Source of the DNA: Caballeronia sp. M1242
GTDB lineage: Bacteria; Pseudomonadota; Gammaproteobacteria; Burkholderiales; Burkholderiaceae
DNA length: 64,000 nt
NCBI RefSeq assembly: GCF_017220215.1
Contig: NZ_CP071129.1
Span: 1,488,001 to 1,552,000, forward strand
Direction: 5' to 3'
The notes under the pieces were generated by a model that was not told the DNA's origin, made no database searches, and worked only from the letters and a program-made list of their open reading frames with translations. The translations under genes were made by a program, and so were the position numbers. Positions 1 to 8,448 of the stretch are shown in pieces (position 1 is the first letter of the stretch; each line of letters opens with the position of its first letter).

Positions 1-270
1 GATCGCGGCCATGCCGGTGCTGAAGCAGATCGAACCGACGCCTTCTTCCAGCATCGTGAGCTTGCGTTCGAGCGCGGCGGTCGTCGGCGTGCCCTGCCGC
101 GCGTAGTTATAGCCGCCCTTCTTCGTGCCCTGGAACACGCCGATCAGGTCTTCGACGCGCTCGAACCCGTACTGCACCGATGTATGGATCGGCTGGCGCA
201 GGCCGCCATGTTCGACGCCCGCGCTACGGTCGCCGTGAACGATGCTCGTGGTGAAGCCTTGCTTGTCCAT
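1..270 (-). CDS. Cys/Met-metabolism PLP-dependent enzyme, N-terminal part (runs off the window)
   Basis: Reading the minus strand from the ATG at 270 gives 90 codons starting MDKQGFTTSIVHGDRSAGVE and staying open to the window edge. This is the N-terminal arm of the cystathionine gamma-synthase / O-acetylhomoserine sulfhydrylase fold: a PIHTSVQYGF-like stretch, the YARQGTPTTAALE segment (residues about 56-68) and FSTGMAAI at the end, which corresponds to the start of the PLP domain. The PLP lysine lies outside the window, so the exact reaction (gamma-synthase, lyase or sulfhydrylase) cannot be decided. It is divergent from the glutathione S-transferase at 492 and separated from it by 221 bp that contain a GCATGC hairpin. 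Confidence 0.85.
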   Translation of the reverse strand, partial: MDKQGFTTSIVHGDRSAGVEHGGLRQPIHTSVQYGFERVEDLIGVFQGTKKGGYNYARQGTPTTAALERKLTMLEEGVGSICFSTGMAAI

Positions 271-300
271 CCCTTCTCCGCTTGCTTGTCGATGTATCGC

Positions 301-338
301 TTGCATGCTGCATGCGGCGTTATGTAGACCGCATGCAA
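301..338. repeat. 8-bp inverted repeat rich in GCATGC
   Basis: TTGCATGC at 301-308 pairs perfectly with GCATGCAA at 331-338 around a 22-nt loop that itself contains another GCATGC. It sits 31-68 bp upstream of the PLP enzyme start, in the divergent intergenic region. It closely resembles the hairpin in each unit of the array at 23043-23783. Function unknown; it could be an operator or a transcript hairpin. Confidence 0.6.
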
Positions 339-491
339 AAGGCCATTCTACACCGCAGCTTTTCAGCCAATCGCCGCTCCGCGCGCGGGTATAGGTGTTG
401 CTGCGGTCACGCTTCACGCCGCGCGCATCGTGCTTCAATAGCAGCAACGACGCGCTTCGCCGCTTGCGGCCGATCGATGAGGAGTTCACGC

Positions 492-1229
492 ATGGCTTAC
501 GAACTGTATTACTGGGACGGCTTGCAGGGCCGCGGTGAATTCGTGCGGCTTGCGCTGGAAGATGCCGGTGCGGAGTACATCGATGTCGCGCGCGCATCCA
601 AGAAGAGCGGTTATGGCATGGACGCCATGATGAAGCTGCTGAACAGCAAGACGGAGCCGCATATTCCGTTTGCGCCGCCGTTCCTCAAAGACGGCGAACT
701 CATCGTGCCGCACGTGGCGAACATCCTGCTTTATCTTGGCCCGAAGCTGAACCTTGCGCCAAAGGACGAAGCGTTACGCTACGTCGCGCATGGTTTGCAG
801 TTGACCATCGCGGATTTCGTCGCCGAGGTACACGACACGCATCATCCGCTCGCCACCGATCTGTATTACGAAGACCAGAAAGACGCCGCGAAAATTCGCA
901 CGAAGAATTTCATCGAGAAGCGCGTGCCGAAGTTCATCGGCTATTTCGAGCGCGTGCTCAAGCAGAACCCGCACGGCGACACGCAGATGATCGGCGACAC
1001 GGTCACCTATGTCGATCTGTCTATGTTCCAGATCGTCGAGGGATTGCATTATGCATTCCCCCGCGCGATGAAGACCTTCGCCAGGCACTATCCACGCGTG
1101 TCGGCGCTGCATGACGCCGTGCTCAAACGGCCGAACATCGCGGCGTATGTCGATTCGGAGCGGCGCATTCCGTTCAACGAATCCGGCATTTTCCGGCACT
1201 ACCCCGAACTCGATCAGGGCGCGCATTGA
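492..1229 (+). CDS. Glutathione S-transferase family protein
   Basis: The 245-residue product has the two-domain GST layout. A thioredoxin-fold N-terminus carries the LYYWDGLQGRGEFVRLALE motif (residues about 5-23), like the sigma/mu-type YF...RG.AE..R motif, with Tyr6/Tyr7 as candidate glutathione-activating residues. The helical C-terminal domain ends with FESG/HYPELDQ-like residues. Glutathione conjugation or reduction in the cytoplasm is the family role; the substrate is unknown. The frame is open back to 282, but the start at 492 is chosen for the gaggag ribosome site just upstream and because homologous GST sequence begins there. The aldo/keto reductase follows after 40 bp, so the two may be co-transcribed. 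Confidence 0.88.
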   Translation: MAYELYYWDGLQGRGEFVRLALEDAGAEYIDVARASKKSGYGMDAMMKLLNSKTEPHIPFAPPFLKDGELIVPHVANILLYLGPKLNLAPKDEALRYVAHGLQLTIADFVAEVHDTHHPLATDLYYEDQKDAAKIRTKNFIEKRVPKFIGYFERVLKQNPHGDTQMIGDTVTYVDLSMFQIVEGLHYAFPRAMKTFARHYPRVSALHDAVLKRPNIAAYVDSERRIPFNESGIFRHYPELDQGAH

Positions 1230-1269
1230 ACTGCGTCCTGGCGTTACCTACCTCAACAAAGGAGCCAGC

Positions 1270-2073
1270 ATGGTCGAAACGATTCCTTCCTTCGGTCTCG
1301 GCACGTTCCGCGTCGATGCCGATAAAACCACGCAAGCCGTCAAGAGCGCGCTGCAAATCGGCTATCGCCATATCGACACGGCGCAGTTCTACAACAACGA
1401 AGCCGCCGTCGGCCGGGGCGTGCGCGAATCGGGCATCGCGCGCGACGACGTCTGGGTGACGACGAAAGTCTGGTGGGATCGCCTCGCGCACGACAAGCTG
1501 ATCGCGAGCCTGAAGGACAGTCACGCGAAGCTCGATATCGGCACCATCGACCTCGCGCTCGTGCACTGGCCGTCGCCCGATGGCGCGGTGCCCATCGCCG
1601 AAACCCTCGCCGCGATGCAGGAAGCGCAGCAGCTCGGCCTGATCCGTCACTATGGCGTGTCGAACTTCACCGCGCCGCTGCTCGAAGAAGCGTTGAATGC
1701 GCCGGGCGGGCGCGAGATCGTCACGAACCAGATCGAGGTAAGTCCGTTTCTCGCCAACCGTCCGCTCGTCGAAGCGACGCAGCGGCTCGGCGTCAAGGTC
1801 ACCGCCTACATGCCGCTCGGCGAAGGCCGCGCCCACAACGACACGACCATCAAGGCGATCGCCGAGAAACACGGCGCGACGCCCGCGCAGGTGACCTTCG
1901 CATGGCTGCTGTCGCGCGACATCGTCGTGCTCTCGGCATCGACCAATGCGGAGCACCAGCAAGCCAACTGGGACGCGCAAAAGCTCAAGCTCGATCCCGA
2001 CGACATCGCCAAAATCGACAAGCTCGACGAAGGCAAGCGCAACGCGAATCCGTCGTTCGCGCCGAAGTGGTAG
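1270..2073 (+). CDS. dkgB: Aldo/keto reductase (2,5-diketo-D-gluconate reductase type)
   Basis: The 267-residue protein is an NADPH-dependent (beta/alpha)8-barrel carbonyl reductase of the family that includes DkgA/DkgB. The catalytic tetrad is readable: Asp36 (in HIDTAQFYNNE), Tyr41, Lys66 (TTKVWW) and His99 (ALVHWP). The YGVSNF and NQIEVSPF segments and a C-terminal cofactor-binding stretch (SASTNAEHQ) are present. An AAAGGAG site precedes the ATG at 1270. Length matches E. coli DkgB; the symbol is by similarity only, since substrate (methylglyoxal, diketogluconate, other aldehydes) cannot be read from sequence. It is followed by a strong intrinsic terminator. Confidence 0.85.
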   Translation: MVETIPSFGLGTFRVDADKTTQAVKSALQIGYRHIDTAQFYNNEAAVGRGVRESGIARDDVWVTTKVWWDRLAHDKLIASLKDSHAKLDIGTIDLALVHWPSPDGAVPIAETLAAMQEAQQLGLIRHYGVSNFTAPLLEEALNAPGGREIVTNQIEVSPFLANRPLVEATQRLGVKVTAYMPLGEGRAHNDTTIKAIAEKHGATPAQVTFAWLLSRDIVVLSASTNAEHQQANWDAQKLKLDPDDIAKIDKLDEGKRNANPSFAPKW

Positions 2074-2091
2074 CCTGCCCGCGCATGATGG

Positions 2092-2124
2092 AGCCCGGCC
2101 CGCGATCGCGCGCCGGGCTTTTTT
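2092..2124 (+). terminator. Intrinsic terminator after the aldo/keto reductase
   Basis: AGCCCGGC (2092-2099) pairs with GCCGGGCT (2112-2119) and is followed by a run of six T. It lies 19 bp after the reductase stop codon and separates that gene from the chloride channel. Confidence 0.9.
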
Positions 2125-2219
2125 GCGCGCACGGTCTGCGGGGCCCTCGCGCAATGCTATCCTTGCGGCGCCTTATTCCTTTTGCTTCTAAGCTATCCAC
2201 GCTTACAGCTAATCGACCC

Positions 2220-3956
2220 GTGCTCTCGTTCCTGCTCAAGCTGCGCACGCACGCGCAACGACTCTTTCGGCTGTCCGACTCGCACACGATGCTCATCTGG
2301 GCGGTGGTCGTCGGCGTGGCGGGCGCGTTTGCGACGACCGTGTTTCGCGGAGGCATCGCGCTCTCGCAGCGGCTTCTGGGCAATCACTCCGAAGGACTCG
2401 TCGCGCTGGCGACCATGCTGCCGTGGCCCGCGCGCATCGCGCTGCCGGCCGCCGGCGGACTCGTCGCGGGCTTCTGCCTGATCGCGGCGCGGCGGCATGC
2501 GAAGAAGCAGGCCAACGCTGATTACATGGAAGCCGTCACCATCGGCGACGGTGCGGTGCCGGTCTCGCAAACGGTCTGGCGAAGCCTGTCGTCGCTGTTC
2601 ACCATCACGAGCGGCGGCTCCATCGGCCGTGAAGGATCGATGGTGCAGCTCGCAGCGCTCGCGTCGTCGCTCATCGGCCGATGGGTTCACTTCGATCCGC
2701 CGCGCCTGCGTCTGCTCGTCGCGTGCGGCGCGGCGGCGGGCATCACGTCGGCGTATAACGCGCCGATCGCCGGCGCGTTCTTCGTCACCGAGATCGTGCT
2801 CGGCTCGATGGCGATGGAGAGCTTCGGACCGATCGTCGTGTCGTCGGTCGTCGCCAATATCACGATGCGCGAGTTCGCGGGCTATCGGCCGCCTTACGAG
2901 ATGCCGGTGTTCCCGACCATCGCGGGCGTCGAAGTGCTGCTTTTCGTGGTGCTCGGCCTGCTGTGCGGCGCGCTGGCGCCGCATTTTCTGCGACTGCTCG
3001 CGGCGTCGAAACGCCGCTTCGCGCTGCTGCCGCTGCCTTTGCCGGTGCGGCTCGCGCTCGGCGGACTGATCGTCGGCATCATCTCCGTATGGTGGCCGGA
3101 AGTCTGGGGCAACGGCTATGAGGTCGTGAACTCGCTGCTGCATCAACCGTGGACCTGGACGGCGCTGCTCACGGTGCTCGTCTTCAAGACCATCGCGACG
3201 GCGGCGACCGCGGGGTCCGGCGCGGTCGGCGGTATCTTCACGCCGACGCTCTTCGTGGGCGCGGTGCTCGGCTGTCTCTTCGGGCTCGGCGTGCATGGCA
3301 TCTGGCCGCATTCGACGTCCGCGCCGTTCGCCTACGCGATGGTCGGCATGGGCGCCTTTCTCGCCGCCGCCACGCACGCGCCGCTCATGGCGATCCTGAT
3401 GATCTTCGAAATGACGCTCTCGTATCAGGTCGTGCTACCGCTGATGCTCTCGTGCGTCGTGGCGTATTTCATCGCGCGGACGTCGGAGCAGACCTCGATG
3501 TACGAAGTCACGCTGCGCCGCACGCGCGAAGAAAAGGAGCGGCTGCGGCTCGCCGCGACGCAGATGCGCGAACTCGTCAAGCCCGCCGATACGGTCGTGC
3601 CGCTGACGGCGAACGTGAAGGACATGACGCGCGTGTTCCTCGAGTATCCGGTGAAGTACCTCTACGTGATCGATGAAGCCGGGCGCTTTCGCGGCGTCGT
3701 CGCGCTGAAGGACATCACGTCCGATCTGCTCGACGCCCACGACACGGCGACGAAGACCGCCGCCGATTATCTCCAGCCGCAATTCGACGTGCTTACGCCC
3801 GACATGTCGCTCGGCGAGGCGCTACAGCACTTCCTCGCGTTTCAGGGCGAACGGCTGCCGGTGATCGAGCGCAAGTCCGCGCCGCTCCTGCTCGGCGTCG
3901 TGTACAAGACCTCGCTTCTGGACGCATACTTCCGTCTGAACCCGACCACGCGCTGA
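2220..3956 (+). CDS. clcB: ClcB-like ClC-family chloride channel/transporter with C-terminal CBS domains
   Basis: The product is a polytopic ClC protein of about 578 residues. The conserved filter motifs are readable: a GREGS loop (variant of GxEGP, keeping the gating glutamate) in GGSIGREGSMVQL, and the GGIFTPTL motif near residue 345. After the last membrane span come two CBS-type segments (DTVVPLTANVKDM... and PQFDVLTPDMSLGEALQHF), which usually regulate gating. Chloride or proton-coupled chloride movement across the inner membrane is the family role. The GTG at 2220 is preferred because homologues begin with this LSFLLKLRT stretch; an in-frame ATG at 2154 would add 22 residues. No clear ribosome site supports either start. 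Confidence 0.85.
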   Translation: MLSFLLKLRTHAQRLFRLSDSHTMLIWAVVVGVAGAFATTVFRGGIALSQRLLGNHSEGLVALATMLPWPARIALPAAGGLVAGFCLIAARRHAKKQANADYMEAVTIGDGAVPVSQTVWRSLSSLFTITSGGSIGREGSMVQLAALASSLIGRWVHFDPPRLRLLVACGAAAGITSAYNAPIAGAFFVTEIVLGSMAMESFGPIVVSSVVANITMREFAGYRPPYEMPVFPTIAGVEVLLFVVLGLLCGALAPHFLRLLAASKRRFALLPLPLPVRLALGGLIVGIISVWWPEVWGNGYEVVNSLLHQPWTWTALLTVLVFKTIATAATAGSGAVGGIFTPTLFVGAVLGCLFGLGVHGIWPHSTSAPFAYAMVGMGAFLAAATHAPLMAILMIFEMTLSYQVVLPLMLSCVVAYFIARTSEQTSMYEVTLRRTREEKERLRLAATQMRELVKPADTVVPLTANVKDMTRVFLEYPVKYLYVIDEAGRFRGVVALKDITSDLLDAHDTATKTAADYLQPQFDVLTPDMSLGEALQHFLAFQGERLPVIERKSAPLLLGVVYKTSLLDAYFRLNPTTR

Positions 3957-4184
3957 AACTGCGCGGCCGTGCAATTTCGTGGCTCGCCGCTTCGGAAGAA
4001 TGCGCGTCCGAGGCGTGCGTGCGCAAGTTCACGCATCACTCGAACTATGGTCGCGCGACGCCCGCTCGGCGCGCCCGTGCGCATCCTGGCGCGACGCTAA
4101 CGGTGCGCCAAACGCACGCGTGAGGAAATTCGGCATAGGCTTTGCTTGTTGCTCTTGGCTGCTTACGTGAGGAGGGGTTGCCCG

Positions 4185-4445
4185 ATGAAGACCTCAACGT
4201 TGTTGTCGATGGCGCTGGTCTCGGTGTCGTGCTACGCCGCGCCGCTGCATACCAGTTCGACGGATTCGGCGGTCGCGTCGGCGACCCGCGCTGCGCTGCG
4301 CGTCAACGCCGGGCCGGTGTCGCCGCCCGCGCCGGACGTGAGCGCGCAGAACCTCGATCACGCGCACTGGCGTCAAGTGCCGCTACCAAAGTCGCGCGCC
4401 CCGAGGCACGGCATGGCGAGCCAGCCGATTCAAGTGCTGACCTGA
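4185..4445 (+). CDS. Small exported hypothetical protein
   Basis: This 86-residue ORF begins MKTSTLLSMALVSVSCYAAP, a typical short Sec signal peptide with likely cleavage after CYA. The mature part (about 68 residues) is Ala/Pro/Ser-rich with no recognisable domain. An AGGAGG sequence about 9 bp before the ATG strongly supports translation. It is 33 bp upstream of the DUF2795 gene on the same strand. Function unknown. Confidence 0.65.
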   Translation: MKTSTLLSMALVSVSCYAAPLHTSSTDSAVASATRAALRVNAGPVSPPAPDVSAQNLDHAHWRQVPLPKSRAPRHGMASQPIQVLT

Positions 4446-4478
4446 ACGCGCATCACTTTCATAACAACGGATTCGACG

Positions 4479-4724
4479 ATGACCGACAAGCCCGCAGAAA
4501 ACCACCTCCTGAACGACGAGCCGATCGACGATGAGATCGCGCAGACGCTGCGCATGGTGCAGTTTCCCGCGAACAAGGACACGCTGGTCGAAGCGGCGCG
4601 GCAGGCGGGCGCGAGCAACGATGTGATCAACGTGTTCGATGGCCTGCCGGAGCAGGATTACGCGGATGCGGATTCGGTCGAGCAGTTGCTGGGGAGTAAT
4701 GGCGGGCCGGGGATCGCTGGTTGA
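4479..4724 (+). CDS. DUF2795 domain protein
   Basis: The 81-residue protein matches the DUF2795 pattern: a short helical module with QTLRMVQFPANKDTLVEAAR followed by a segment ending VFDGLPEQDYADADSV. Proteins of this family are small, cytoplasmic and of unknown function; a three-helix fold is expected. It follows the small exported protein by 33 bp and may share its transcript. Confidence 0.8.
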   Translation: MTDKPAENHLLNDEPIDDEIAQTLRMVQFPANKDTLVEAARQAGASNDVINVFDGLPEQDYADADSVEQLLGSNGGPGIAG

Positions 4725-5250
4725 AGAGCAAAGGGCGAACGAACGTCGCTTCGCACGCGTACCTGTCAAGCGCGAGTTCCGCTCGCGCCGCACCGAACGC
4801 CTATCGGCAGCATGATCGGCGCGATCTCGCTGCAAGCCCTCCTCCGAATGACGATGACGAGCCAGCGCGGCGTCTATCCACATAAACCGTGCATCACCCT
4901 GTTGATAACCTGCCTAGAACTGCGTTAAGTCGTTGACGCCGAAGCGAAACCCACGCGCGCGTCGGAATGCGTCACGCTTCGGCTGAACGTTGCTGGCGGC
5001 GGGCTATTCGTACGCGTGGTGTTTTCGTGCTTCGGCCTCGTCGGCCTGACCGGCGCGGTCGCGCACATGCAGATGTGAATCTTCGTTGTCGTGTTGCCCG
5101 GGGCTTCATTATCGTCCGCGAAGAAGCGAGCGTCGTCGGGCTCCATCTAACGGAGCGTCAGCGCGGCGGTCAACGGCGAACGCCGACTCGAACATCGCCG
5201 CAGCCGCATCGTCACGCAACAGACGCGCGGGCCACGGCGTCGCAGATGAC
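4725..5250. other. 526-bp gap with no supported gene
   Basis: Open frames here have no domain, ribosome site or codon pattern I can support. Two near-consensus DnaA-box-like nonamers lie at 4874-4882 (CTATCCACA) and, inverted, 4900-4908 (reverse complement TTATCAACA). Nothing else distinctive is visible. The flanking genes are convergent (DUF2795 on plus, AsmA protein on minus), so a large promoter region is not expected. Confidence 0.6.
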
Positions 5251-7635
5251 TCAACTCCCCCGATACTGCCCCGCACTCGCGGCCCCCGGCAACGCCGGCT
5301 TCTTCGGCGCCTTGTCCGCGGCACCCGCGCCCGCGCCGGCGGCGGCCGCGCCCGACGACATATACGCCGGCGCAGCCTTCGCCTTCTGCTTCTGCCCGGC
5401 GGGCGGCGCGGTCGGCGGCTTCTGAATGTCCGCGAGCATCTGCCCGCACGGCAGCGGCTTGTTGTTGCTTGGCGCGATGAGCGGAATCAGCGCCGCGAAC
5501 GGATTGATCAGCCCGAGCCCGACCGCCGCGCCTCCGCGCACCGCCAGCGCCCCGACGTTCACGCCCACTTTCGGCTCCTTGAACGTGCCCTTCACATACA
5601 ACGGCGAGCGCAGCGAGAAAATGCGGAAGCCCTTCGTGTGCGGATGGATGCCCAGATCCATGTCCTCGGTCTTCAGGTTGATGGTGCCATCGACGTTGAT
5701 CACCGCATCGTCGGTATCGAGCGCGAAGACGCGCGAATCCAGCACGCCGTTCGTCACCACGAAGTCGGCGGCCGCGCAATTGATGTTCACGTCACGGTTG
5801 CCGAAGAGCTTCTCGTAGACCACGTTCGCCACGTTCAGGCCCGCCGCTTCCATGTAGAGCCGGCTCACCGTGCCCTCGGTGATCAGCGCCTTCACTTCGC
5901 CGTTCGAACTCGCGGCGAGCGCCGCAGGCGAATTGCCGGTCGCGGACAGCGCGGCGTCGCCGTTCACTTCGCCGAGCGCGGATTGCATCGTCTTGTTGGT
6001 CGGGAACAGCTGCTTCAGCTTCAGATGCCGCGCCTCGGCCGAGACCTTGCCCTTCAGCGGCGCGTCGCTGCCATCGAGATGAATATTGGATGCAAACGTG
6101 CCGCCTGCGACGCCGAACTTGAGCGGCTCGAGCGAGAGCACGCCGTCCTTCATCACCACATGCGTGTAGAGATCCGTGATCGGCAGCTTCGGGTCCTTGA
6201 TGATGCGCTGACCGGTGAACTTCACGTCGGCATCGATGGCCTTCCAGCGGTCCGTTTTGAATTCCTCGGTCGGCAGCGCCTTGGCGGACGGCTGTTTCTT
6301 CGCGTCGCCGCGCTTCTCCTTGCTGGCGTTGGAGTCCGCGCCGATGATCGGCGCAAGATCCGAGAACTGCAGCAGGTGCGATACGAGTTCGCCTTGCAAC
6401 AGCGGCCGCGGCTTCCTGGCGGCATAGACGAGCGAACCGTTGATATCGCTGCCGCCCACGCGCCCGGTGAAGTTCTCGTAGTGGAAGACGTTGCCTTCTT
6501 CCCTGAACTGACCGGTCAGGCGTCCTTCCGTTGCGAAAGGCGGCGTCTCCGGCAGCGTGAGGCCGGTGAACGTGTACAAATGCGCCATGCTGACCGCCTG
6601 CACCCAGAGCCGCAGATCGACCGCGGCGAGATGCGCGGGATCGGTCACGGTGCCGACGAATGCAATATGCGTATCGCCGAGCCGCACATCGGCCTGAACG
6701 GGGAACGGGCGCTGCGCGTCCTGCACCGCGAGGACGCCGCCGAGCTTGCCTTCGCCCGAGACCTTGCCGTTGTTGTACGTGCCCTTCGCGGTCCAGCCGA
6801 ACGCATACGGCGGAATCGGCGGCTTGGGCGCGTCCTTGGTCGTGATGCTCTTGTTCGCGGATGTGCTCGCCGGATTCGGCGCCGATGCATTCGCCGCTGC
6901 CGCTGCCGACGCCGCCGATGCAGCCGACGCTTCGGACGCCGCCGCCGCATCCGCCTGTTTGCTGAGCTTGGCGGCCCCGCCCTTGCCGACCATCTCCGCC
7001 GACGACTTGGTCGATGCCGCTTCCTGCTGCTTCATCACTTCGCCGATTGGCACGGCCTGGCCGAGCGTATCGACGACGATGTCCATCTGCGTCTTGGTCA
7101 CTTCGTCATGGACGCCGATCGTGCCTTTGGCGAGCGAAATGTCGCCGAGCTTCAGATTCCATGTCGAAGGCTCGCTCGACTGCTTGAACTTAAACGTCCA
7201 GTTGTTGCGATTGTCCTTTAGCCGTTCAATGTCGATGGACGGATTCACGAGGTTGATGTTCGGAATCACGATGTCATGCGCGAGAAGCGGCAGCACGGCG
7301 ACCTGGAAGTCGATTTCATCGAGCGTCGCGAAGTGCTGCTGGCGCGCCCAGTCCGGGTTCGCGATGGTGATTTTCTCGGCGGAAAAGCGGGGCCACGGGA
7401 CCCACCGCTTCCAGCCGGTTTCGTTCGGCGGACGGCGCCAGCCGACCTTGAGGTCGCCCGTGATCTGAAACTGACGGCCGATCGCCTGCGACACCTTGTC
7501 GTCGATCCAGGGCCGCAGCCGGTTCCAGTCGAAGGTCAGGAACACGATCACCAGCACGGCGATCAGGACCGCGAGAATGGCGAAGAACCATGCTGCGATC
7601 TTTCCGATTTTTCCGGCGGTTCGGGCTTGCGCCAT
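5251..7635 (-). CDS. AsmA family protein
   Basis: A 794-residue protein anchored by one N-terminal membrane segment (residues about 13-34, AAWFFAILAVLIAVLVIVFL) followed by the AsmA signature FDWNRLRPWIDDKVSQAIGR. The rest is the long beta-rich region facing the periplasm, with an Ala/Ser-rich linker at about residues 215-260 and the C-terminal AsmA_2-like part. AsmA-like proteins are thought to move or organise lipids between inner and outer membrane; the exact role here is unknown. The frame is open much further upstream, but the ATG at 7635 has GGAGAGG just ahead of it and begins at the membrane anchor. Divergent from fetA. Confidence 0.88.
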   Translation of the reverse strand: MAQARTAGKIGKIAAWFFAILAVLIAVLVIVFLTFDWNRLRPWIDDKVSQAIGRQFQITGDLKVGWRRPPNETGWKRWVPWPRFSAEKITIANPDWARQQHFATLDEIDFQVAVLPLLAHDIVIPNINLVNPSIDIERLKDNRNNWTFKFKQSSEPSTWNLKLGDISLAKGTIGVHDEVTKTQMDIVVDTLGQAVPIGEVMKQQEAASTKSSAEMVGKGGAAKLSKQADAAAASEASAASAASAAAAANASAPNPASTSANKSITTKDAPKPPIPPYAFGWTAKGTYNNGKVSGEGKLGGVLAVQDAQRPFPVQADVRLGDTHIAFVGTVTDPAHLAAVDLRLWVQAVSMAHLYTFTGLTLPETPPFATEGRLTGQFREEGNVFHYENFTGRVGGSDINGSLVYAARKPRPLLQGELVSHLLQFSDLAPIIGADSNASKEKRGDAKKQPSAKALPTEEFKTDRWKAIDADVKFTGQRIIKDPKLPITDLYTHVVMKDGVLSLEPLKFGVAGGTFASNIHLDGSDAPLKGKVSAEARHLKLKQLFPTNKTMQSALGEVNGDAALSATGNSPAALAASSNGEVKALITEGTVSRLYMEAAGLNVANVVYEKLFGNRDVNINCAAADFVVTNGVLDSRVFALDTDDAVINVDGTINLKTEDMDLGIHPHTKGFRIFSLRSPLYVKGTFKEPKVGVNVGALAVRGGAAVGLGLINPFAALIPLIAPSNNKPLPCGQMLADIQKPPTAPPAGQKQKAKAAPAYMSSGAAAAGAGAGAADKAPKKPALPGAASAGQYRGS

Positions 7636-7749
7636 GACCTCTCCATCCGTTTTTTCTGATTCACTTCGCGCCAGCATGAGATGTGCCCGGTTCATGTCCA
7701 CGAGCCCGCGTAAGATGACGGCCACAACACATTCCCCACGAATTCGCAG

Positions 7750-8448
7750 ATGACCAACGAGAGACCGCTCGTGGCGGCAAAAGGCGTCGCGCGCCGCGAT
7801 GCGCTGCGCGGCACCGTACTGCTGCATCCCACCGATTTCACGCTGCGCGCGGGCGAACGCGTCGCCATCACCGGGCCGTCGGGGTCGGGAAAGAGCGTGT
7901 TCCTGCGCACGCTCGCGCTGCTCGATCCGTTCGATGCGGGCGTCGTCACGTGGCGCGGCGAGCGCATCGAACGCGCGGGCATTCCGGCGTATCGGCGGCG
8001 CGTGGCCTATATCGCACAGCGGCCCGCCATGCTCGACGGAACTGTCGAGGACAACCTGCGCTATCCGTACACGCTGAAGACCTATCGCGATGCGCAATTC
8101 GATCGCGACGCCGCCGCGCGCCTCGCGCGCGAAGCAGGACGCAGCGCCGATTTCCTCGACAAGCTCGCAAGCGAGTTGTCGGGCGGCGAAGCGCAGATCG
8201 CCGCGTTCGTGCGCGTGCTGCAACTCGCGCCCGATGTGCTTTTGCTCGACGAGCCGACCGCCTCGCTCGATCCCGCGTCCGTGCGCGCGATCGAAGCGCT
8301 CGTTGGCGCGTGGTTCGACGGAGGCCAAGGAATGCAAGCGCGCGCCTGCATCTGGGTATCGCATGATCCGGAGCAGGCTCGCCGCGTCGCCACGCGCCAT
8401 CTTGCGATGTCGGCGGGCACGCTCACTGAAACCGCGGAGGCCGTGTGA
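7750..8448 (+). CDS. fetA: ABC exporter ATP-binding subunit FetA (YbbL)
   Basis: A 232-residue ABC ATPase with Walker A GPSGSGKS (residues about 38-45), the signature LSGGEAQ, Walker B VLLLDEPTASLD and the switch histidine in WVSHDPEQ. The partner fetB starts within its stop codon (overlap GTGA, 8445-8448), so the two are translationally coupled. In E. coli FetAB exports iron and gives resistance to peroxide stress; the same role is inferred here from the pairing with a UPF0014 permease. Confidence 0.88.
   Translation: MTNERPLVAAKGVARRDALRGTVLLHPTDFTLRAGERVAITGPSGSGKSVFLRTLALLDPFDAGVVTWRGERIERAGIPAYRRRVAYIAQRPAMLDGTVEDNLRYPYTLKTYRDAQFDRDAAARLAREAGRSADFLDKLASELSGGEAQIAAFVRVLQLAPDVLLLDEPTASLDPASVRAIEALVGAWFDGGQGMQARACIWVSHDPEQARRVATRHLAMSAGTLTETAEAV

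Noticed and set aside
1473..2219. N-terminal extension of the chloride channel by about 250 codons
   Set aside because: This stretch overlaps the aldo/keto reductase in another frame and has Arg-rich shadow composition; ClC homologues start near 2220.
4925..5146. Minus-strand 73-codon ORF in the gap at 4725-5250
   Set aside because: No ribosome site, no hydrophobic core or domain, and composition like the surrounding shadow frames.
5086..7221. Long plus-strand frame of 711 codons
   Set aside because: It lies antisense to the AsmA gene, has Arg/His-rich shadow composition and no domain; an effect of high-GC third positions.
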